Assembly (NCBI GenBank): GCA_903925445.1
Contig: CAIYFE010000148.1
Coordinates: 1-10,313, forward strand
Direction: 5' to 3'
From: an uncultured Burkholderiales bacterium
Lineage (GTDB): Bacteria; Pseudomonadota; Gammaproteobacteria; Burkholderiales; Burkholderiaceae_C
Length of the DNA stretch: 10,313 bases
Shown here: piece by piece, positions 6,944-10,313 of the stretch
How positions within the stretch are numbered: the stretch's first letter is position 1
Layout of the letters: each line of letters opens with the position of its first letter
Position numbers and translations under genes: made by a program
Notes under the pieces: generated by a model
Seen by the model: only the letters and a program-made list of their open reading frames with translations
What the model was told of the DNA's origin: nothing
Database searches by the model: none

Positions 6944-7672
6944 TCAAGCTTGGGTGGAATCGACTTGCGGGAGCAAGACATCGATGCGGTGCTTGACTTT
7001 CACGCGTCGCATCGTGTCGCCGTGGGATGTGTAGATTTCATCCAAATTGCGCAACATGCGCGCCACGATTTCCCGCGCGGTGGCGGGTCGCAAATGCAGT
7101 TGAATGAAGGCATCGGGCAAATCGCCGTCCCCGATCAGGCCTGACTCTGCATACATGGGTGCCAGCCGCTCGGACAAGTCTTCTTTGCTCAAGGACTGAC
7201 CGCTCAACGGGTCGATCACCACTTGCCCTTCGTGGGGGTAAGGCAAGCGCACTTTGACCAAAAAGTGCCCCGGAAAACTCACCCCGCTGGCGTCCAAGCC
7301 CACCCCTTGCGCCAACTCCAGCCAAATGACCGCCAAACTGACGGAAATGCCGCGCCGCTGATGCAGCACCGCATGGATGAAACTGTTTTCCGGGTCGTAG
7401 TAATTGTTCAAATTGCCCGCAAAACCCAATTCATCAAAAAAGAAATTGTTGAGCATGCGCAGCTTGTGCAAGCTGCCCGCATCTTTGGGTAGTCGCCGCT
7501 TGATGCGCTCGCACAGCTGATCGACTTGATCGAGCACTTCTTGCACATTGGTTTCGGGGTATTCGTCCTGCGCCAGACTGGCTGCGGCTTCGAGCAAAGG
7601 GAAATGCTCATCGCTTTGAACCAATGATTCAAAGTACTCAAGTGCGCTGGGAATGTGAAGCTTCAAATCCAT
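6944..7672 (-). CDS. SirB1 family (transglutaminase-like fold) protein
   Basis: This 242-residue soluble protein matches the SirB1/YchA family. Its core has NNYYDPENSFIH (89-100), RRGISVSLAVIWLELA (106-121), GVSFPGHFLVK (130-140) and DPLSG (154-158), with an Arg-rich helical C-terminus of the TPR-like kind near 195-230. The family has a transglutaminase-like fold. His136 and Asp154 occupy plausible His/Asp positions, but no Cys is present in the core, where a papain-like nucleophile would be; the only cysteine is Cys54, outside it. It is therefore probably not a classical transglutaminase or protease, and the cellular role is unknown. The ATG lies 3 bp after the murJ stop, so it is almost certainly the second gene of a murJ operon. 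Confidence 0.9.
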   Translation of the reverse strand: MDLKLHIPSALEYFESLVQSDEHFPLLEAAASLAQDEYPETNVQEVLDQVDQLCERIKRRLPKDAGSLHKLRMLNNFFFDELGFAGNLNNYYDPENSFIHAVLHQRRGISVSLAVIWLELAQGVGLDASGVSFPGHFLVKVRLPYPHEGQVVIDPLSGQSLSKEDLSERLAPMYAESGLIGDGDLPDAFIQLHLRPATAREIVARMLRNLDEIYTSHGDTMRRVKVKHRIDVLLPQVDSTQA

Positions 7673-7675
7673 GTT

Positions 7676-9241
7676 TTATTGTCGGAGCAACTCGCGCAAC
7701 TTTAACCCCGTCAGCCACAACGCCACAAAATAAAGCACGCCGCTGACACACAACACGCCCACCATCAGCCCCACGCGCAGGATAGGTGCGCTGTGCAGAC
7801 CCACCCAGTCCCAGTGCTGCGCAGCCCACATCAACCAAGCGGCCAAGACCGCACAGGCCAGCAACACTTGCAGCACAAAGCGTCCCCAGCCAGCCAAAGG
7901 CTTGTAAGCGCCCGTGCGACGTAAGCCCCACAGCAACCAGCCCGCGTTGAGCAAGGCGCCCAAACCAATCGACAAGGCCAACCCCGCATGCGCCAGCAAG
8001 GGCACCAACACCCAATTCAACAACTGCGTGACCACCAACACCACCACCGCAATGCGCACCGGGGTGCGAATGTCTTGCCTTGCGTAATAGCCCGGTGCCA
8101 AAACTTTGATGGCCACCAAGCCCAACAAGCCAACGCCGTACCCCATCAAAGCCACGGTGGTTTGGTGCACATCGTGGGGGCTGAATGCACCGTAGTTGTA
8201 GAGCACCGAGACCAGCGGCTGCGAAAAAACCAACAGTGCCAAAGCACAAGGCAAGGTCATCACCAACACCAAACGCAAACCCCAATCGAGCATGGCCGAG
8301 TAGCGGCGGTGATCGTCGTCGGCCTTGGCCGCTGCCAGCTGTGGCATCAACACGACACCCAAGGCCACGCCCAACAAAGCGGTTGGAAATTCCATCAAAC
8401 GGTCGGCATAGCTCAACCAACTCACACTGCCCGCACCTTGGTGCGAAGCAATTTGCGTGTTGATGAGCAAAGACACTTGCGCCACGCTCACGCCCAGCAA
8501 AGCAGGCGCCATCAAATGCAAGATGCGCTGAACCCCTTCGCCATGCCAAGCCGCACGCAGCGCTTGCAGGCTCAGGCCTATGCGCGGCAGCAAATGCAAA
8601 CGTCGCAAAGCCAGCAACTGCACCGCCAGCTGCATCACACCCCCCATCAACACGCCACCCGCCAAGGCATAAATTGGGGCGAGTCCCAAGGTCGCAAACC
8701 AAGGCGCGCCCCACCAAGCCGCACCAATCATGCAGACGTTGAGCAACACGGGCGTCGCAGCAGGCACGGCAAACTGTTTCCAAGTGTTGAGCACGCCAGC
8801 CGCCAAGGCCACCAAGGACATGAAGGCAATGTAGGGGAACATCCAACGGGTCATCACCACCGCAACGTCAAACCCTTGGGCTGAACTTTGCAAGCCGCTG
8901 GCCATCAGCCAAACCAAGGCGGGTGCGCCCAACACGCCCAACACGCTGGTCACCAACAGCGCCCACGCCAGCACTGTGGCGGCTTGGTTCATCAACACAT
9001 GGGTGGCTTCATCGCCATTTTTTTGTCGACTCGCAGCCAACACCGGCACAAAGGCTTGGCTGAAAGCGCCTTCGGCAAACAAGCGGCGAAACAAATTAGG
9101 AATACGAAATGCCACATTGAAGGCATCCGTCAAGGCGCTGGCGCCAAAAGTAGAGGCGATGAGCAGCTCACGCACCAAGCCGGTGATTCGAGACACCAAA
9201 GTCAGCGCCGAGACGATAGAGGCAGATTTGAAGAGCGACAC
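7676..9241 (-). CDS. murJ: Lipid II flippase MurJ (MviN family), GTG start
   Basis: This 521-residue polytopic inner-membrane protein of the MOP exporter superfamily carries lipid II across the inner membrane for peptidoglycan synthesis. The N-terminus is diagnostic: SRITGLVREL places Arg18 and Arg24, and DAFNVAFRIPNLFRRLFAEGAF places Asp39 and Arg52, at the same numbers as the residues needed in E. coli MurJ. Hydrophobic segments fill the rest of the chain, fitting the usual 14 membrane helices. The start codon is GTG (9241-9239). It gives the same N-terminus as E. coli, and no suitable ATG lies nearby. The only purine stretch ahead of it (CAGG) touches the GTG, so initiation may be weak. 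It diverges from rpsT across 81 bp, an order also seen in other betaproteobacteria, and is followed by the SirB1 gene. Confidence 0.96.
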   Translation of the reverse strand: MSLFKSASIVSALTLVSRITGLVRELLIASTFGASALTDAFNVAFRIPNLFRRLFAEGAFSQAFVPVLAASRQKNGDEATHVLMNQAATVLAWALLVTSVLGVLGAPALVWLMASGLQSSAQGFDVAVVMTRWMFPYIAFMSLVALAAGVLNTWKQFAVPAATPVLLNVCMIGAAWWGAPWFATLGLAPIYALAGGVLMGGVMQLAVQLLALRRLHLLPRIGLSLQALRAAWHGEGVQRILHLMAPALLGVSVAQVSLLINTQIASHQGAGSVSWLSYADRLMEFPTALLGVALGVVLMPQLAAAKADDDHRRYSAMLDWGLRLVLVMTLPCALALLVFSQPLVSVLYNYGAFSPHDVHQTTVALMGYGVGLLGLVAIKVLAPGYYARQDIRTPVRIAVVVLVVTQLLNWVLVPLLAHAGLALSIGLGALLNAGWLLWGLRRTGAYKPLAGWGRFVLQVLLACAVLAAWLMWAAQHWDWVGLHSAPILRVGLMVGVLCVSGVLYFVALWLTGLKLRELLRQ

Positions 9242-9268
9242 CCTGTGAGTGTAGCCAAACTGAAGTTT

Positions 9269-9277
9269 TGATATACT
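9269..9277 (+). promoter_or_regulatory. Candidate extended -10 promoter of rpsT
   Basis: TGATATACT holds an extended -10 motif (TG, one base, then TATACT, 5 of 6 to consensus). No good -35 lies 16-18 bp upstream, as is allowed for extended -10 promoters. Initiation about 7 bp downstream would give an S20 mRNA leader of roughly 39 nt. The motif is in the right place in the murJ-rpsT divergent spacer, but this is pattern reading only. Confidence 0.45.
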
Positions 9278-9309
9278 TGTGGGCTTTGCTGCAACATCCT
9301 CAAACTCTG

Positions 9310-9314
9310 AAGGA
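9310..9314 (+). promoter_or_regulatory. Ribosome-binding site of rpsT
   Basis: AAGGA, 8 nt before the ATG at 9323, is a strong site as expected for a ribosomal protein. It contrasts with the weak sites of the neighbouring murJ and purM. Confidence 0.7.
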
Positions 9315-9322
9315 CATCAATC

Positions 9323-9622
9323 ATGGCATCAGCCAAACCCAAGAAAAAGAACCCACGCCTCGCGTCGGGCCGCAAACGCGCACGTCAAGACGTCAAGCTC
9401 AATGCAGCCAACACGTCTTTGCGCTCCAAATACCGCACCGCTGTCAAGAACGTTGAAAAAGCGGTCTTGGCTGGCGACAAAGTCAAAGCAACCGAATTGT
9501 TTGCCAAGATGCAAGCCGTGGTGGACACCGTGGCCGACAAAGGCATCTTCCACAAAAACAAGGCCGCTCGCGACAAGAGCCGCCTGTCTACGAAAGTCAA
9601 GGCTTTGGCCTTGGCCGCCTAA
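9323..9622 (+). CDS. rpsT: 30S ribosomal protein S20
   Basis: This 99-residue protein, very rich in Lys, Arg and Ala, binds 16S rRNA in the body of the 30S subunit and is needed for assembly. The start ASAKPKKKNPRLASGRKRAR and the later NAANTSLRSKYRTAVKNVEKA, ATELFAKMQAVVDTVADKG and HKNKAARDKSRLS segments are typical of S20, with an N-terminus and tail somewhat longer than the 87-residue E. coli protein. The start is ATG, whereas E. coli rpsT uses the unusual UUG. The gene is monocistronic by layout: its own promoter lies in the murJ-rpsT spacer and a strong terminator lies 70 bp after the stop. In E. coli S20 represses its own translation; nothing here shows or excludes that. Confidence 0.98.
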   Translation: MASAKPKKKNPRLASGRKRARQDVKLNAANTSLRSKYRTAVKNVEKAVLAGDKVKATELFAKMQAVVDTVADKGIFHKNKAARDKSRLSTKVKALALAA

Positions 9623-9632
9623 TTCATTAGGC
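9617..9632. repeat. Inverted repeat spanning the rpsT stop codon
   Basis: GCCTAAT (9617-9623) and ATTAGGC (9626-9632) form perfect 7-bp arms around a 2-bp centre, and the TAA stop of rpsT (9620-9622) lies in the left arm. With only two central bases it would be strained as an RNA hairpin, so a DNA-level site or chance is as likely. Confidence 0.45.
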
Positions 9633-9640
9633 AAATCGCC

Positions 9641-9661
9641 CGGCTTGTCTTGTGCAAGCCG
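9641..9661 (+). repeat. Hairpin in the rpsT 3' untranslated region
   Basis: CGGCTTG (9641-9647) pairs perfectly with CAAGCCG (9655-9661) around a 7-nt loop. It lies between the rpsT stop and the terminator and has no T-run of its own. It could protect the mRNA 3' end or be part of a 3' UTR-derived small RNA, neither of which is shown. Confidence 0.45.
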
Positions 9662-9692
9662 CCGTTTGTAACGGGTGCGCTGCAGCAAAAGT

Positions 9693-9719
9693 AAAAAACC
9701 GCCTTCGGGCGGTTTTTTT
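9693..9719. terminator. Bidirectional rho-independent terminator between rpsT and the DUF3579 gene
   Basis: A6 then CCGCC (9699-9703), a TTCG loop (9704-9707), GGCGG (9708-9712) and T7 (9713-9719). The C(TTCG)G loop is the exceptionally stable tetraloop class. The T7 tract terminates rpsT, and the A6 tract acts as a T-run for transcripts from the opposite strand. The DUF3579 gene ends at 9738 on the minus strand, so one element can serve both convergent genes. Confidence 0.93.
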
Positions 9720-9737
9720 ATGCGTGTTTTTTTCGGT

Positions 9738-10049
9738 TCAGGCGTTGTCAGGCAGCAAGCACGCTTCGACCACTTGCAAATCGTTGTCCTTGGCGAAATT
9801 CATGACAAAGCTCCAAGCCATAGGCTCTTCATCGCGCAAATCGGTGTGAACAATGACGCATTTTTTGCCGTCAAGCGTGTTGGGCACACACCAAGGCGAG
9901 TAGCTCAAGTGGCTGCCGGGCGTGGCGCCGCCGGGACGAAACTGGCTCATGACGCCCGCCAAACGCTCGGCCCAATCGCTGGGTCTGAACGTGCTGCCTG
10001 AGTGGGTGACACCCAGAATGAATACTTCTTTGGCGGAGTGAGAAACCAT
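9738..10049 (-). CDS. DUF3579 family protein, function unknown
   Basis: This small soluble protein of 103 residues contains the DUF3579 hallmark GVTHSGSTFRPSDWAERLAG (13-32), then MSQF (34-37) and a conserved CVIVHTDLRDEEPMAWSFVMNFA region (64-86). The family is largely betaproteobacterial and usually single-copy, next to rpsT and arginine-synthesis genes. I know of no established biochemical role. There is no signal peptide, membrane segment or recognisable catalytic triad. Two cysteines (in SPWCV and KKCVIV) are the most reactive-looking residues. The ATG at 10049 lacks a clear Shine-Dalgarno sequence, but the peptide from it matches family length. It converges on rpsT and diverges from the partial gene at the right edge. 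Confidence 0.85.
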   Translation of the reverse strand: MVSHSAKEVFILGVTHSGSTFRPSDWAERLAGVMSQFRPGGATPGSHLSYSPWCVPNTLDGKKCVIVHTDLRDEEPMAWSFVMNFAKDNDLQVVEACLLPDNA

Positions 10050-10080
10050 CGGGTAGATGCGGAGTTTTTGAAGTTGAGCC

Positions 10081-10097
10081 CTAGGGGATCTCCCTAG
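10081..10097. repeat. Short inverted repeat upstream of the DUF3579 gene
   Basis: CTAGGG (10081-10086) and CCCTAG (10092-10097) are perfect 6-bp arms around 5 bp, extendable by a G-U pair in RNA. It lies 32 bp before the DUF3579 start, so it would fall in that gene's leader or serve as an operator. It has no T-run and is not a terminator. Confidence 0.4.
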
Positions 10098-10119
10098 TCG
10101 GCCAGCGTTTGAAATTGTA

Positions 10120-10131
10120 TCTTATATAAGA
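10120..10131. promoter_or_regulatory. Perfect 12-bp palindrome, candidate operator between divergent genes
   Basis: TCTTATATAAGA is its own reverse complement. It sits in the 218-bp spacer between the DUF3579 gene and the partial gene at 10268. Both AT-richness and symmetry fit a dimeric repressor site overlapping a promoter. TACAAT at 10114-10119 on the minus strand is a possible -10 that abuts it. The symmetry does not match the E. coli-type ARG box (TGAAT...ATTCA), so I do not assign it to ArgR. The regulator is unknown. Confidence 0.4.
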
Positions 10132-10225
10132 CTTGATCCCAGCCCCAGCCACGGCGCAAGTGAACATGGCACTCTAAAGTGACGGCCACATTTTTGACAC
10201 AAGACACGCTCTAAAATCACGCTTC

Positions 10226-10258
10226 AACGGCTCAACCTTCGTTGGGTCGTTTTCTTTT
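10226..10258 (+). terminator. Attenuator-like stem-loop with T-rich tail just before the partial right-edge gene
   Basis: AACGGCTCAAC (10226-10236) pairs with GTTGGGTCGTT (10241-10251) to form an 11-bp stem with two G-U pairs and a CTTC loop. It is followed by a TTTTCTTTT-type stretch up to 10258. The layout resembles a rho-independent terminator, yet it lies in the leader directly before the ribosome-binding site GGAG (10259-10262) and start codon. It may attenuate transcription or gate ribosome access. The low stem GC content (AU and GU pairs) makes termination uncertain. Confidence 0.4.
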
Positions 10259-10262
10259 GGAG
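10259..10262 (+). promoter_or_regulatory. Ribosome-binding site of the partial right-edge gene
   Basis: GGAG, 5 nt before the ATG at 10268. It supports a real gene start at the right edge even though only 46 bases of the gene are visible. Confidence 0.6.
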
Positions 10263-10267
10263 TCCAC

Positions 10268-10313
10268 ATGTCAGCCGTTGCTTCTTCTGTCAGCCCTCAC
10301 GAACCTCATGTCA
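10268..10313 (+). CDS. Partial CDS, first 15 codons; possibly acetylornithine aminotransferase
   Basis: An ATG with a well-placed GGAG opens a frame that runs to the window edge and reads MSAVASSVSPHEPHV. The Ala/Ser-rich start followed by a PHV segment resembles the N-terminus of acetylornithine aminotransferases (ArgD) of related bacteria. DUF3579 genes are often next to argD/argF in this group. Fifteen residues cannot prove identity, so the product is an inference from context and no symbol is given. If correct, it would act in arginine synthesis, converting N-acetylglutamate semialdehyde to N-acetylornithine. Confidence 0.5.
   Translation, partial: MSAVASSVSPHEPHV

Noticed and set aside
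7638..8846. Minus-strand open frame of 402 codons inside murJ in another frame
   Set aside because: murJ explains the region with conserved residues along the chain; the alternative product is Cys/Gly/His-rich and shows no recognisable domain.
7988..8884. Plus-strand open frame (298 codons) opposite murJ
   Set aside because: His/Gln-rich shadow of the murJ membrane-protein codons, without a supporting ribosome-binding site or motif.
10194..10217. TTGACA (10194-10199) and TAAAAT (10212-10217) as a sigma-70 promoter for the right-edge gene
   Set aside because: Both hexamers are good individually, but the spacer is 12 bp, far short of 16-18. TAAAAT may still be a -10 with another -35, but I cannot support a pair.
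1..10313. Mobile element, defence system, CRISPR or biosynthetic cluster
   Set aside because: Every large open frame is accounted for by a core gene or its shadow. No transposase, integrase, terminal inverted repeat pair, direct-repeat array or toxin-antitoxin pair is visible.

Overview
The window reads as a chromosomal housekeeping region of a betaproteobacterium of the order Burkholderiales, most likely a Comamonadaceae-type organism. This judgement comes from the protein sequences (ribosomal protein S20, DUF3579, PurM, PcnB with an Arg/Lys-rich tail) and from the gene order, not from any database search. Coding density is very high and no stretch above 300 bases lacks a gene. I see no insertion sequence, phage gene, CRISPR array, tRNA or rRNA.

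Left block (about 1-5825, all on the minus strand, so read right to left): AI-2E family permease, hda, a HAD-IB phosphatase, pcnB, folK, a DUF47/PhoU-like protein and a PiT phosphate transporter cut by the left edge. Spacing is extremely tight: two 4-bp ATGA stop/start overlaps (hda/HAD and HAD/pcnB), and gaps of 5, 9, 47 and 13 bp elsewhere. The first five genes look like one transcript. DUF47-pit follows after the largest gap and may be read through or have its own start. Roles range from initiation control (Hda) and RNA polyadenylation (PcnB) to folate synthesis (FolK) and phosphate uptake (DUF47/Pit).

Centre: purM (plus strand) diverges from the AI-2E gene across 85 bp that hold a perfect hairpin just ahead of the purM start. 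purM ends only 4 bp from the stop of a convergent SirB1-family gene. That gene lies 3 bp downstream of murJ, the lipid II flippase, which starts with GTG.

Right block: rpsT (S20) diverges from murJ, has an extended -10 promoter and a good ribosome-binding site, and ends in a structured 3' region with a textbook bidirectional terminator that also serves the convergent DUF3579 gene. The last 218 bp of non-coding DNA (10050-10267) hold a perfect 12-bp palindrome, a second inverted repeat and an attenuator-like hairpin. They are followed by the first 15 codons of a gene that is plausibly argD.

I do not see a previously undescribed multi-gene system here. The points most worth checking are the regulatory structures at 10081-10258 and 5878-5900, the slippage-prone polyarginine tract in pcnB, and the poorly characterised HAD, SirB1 and DUF3579 proteins.
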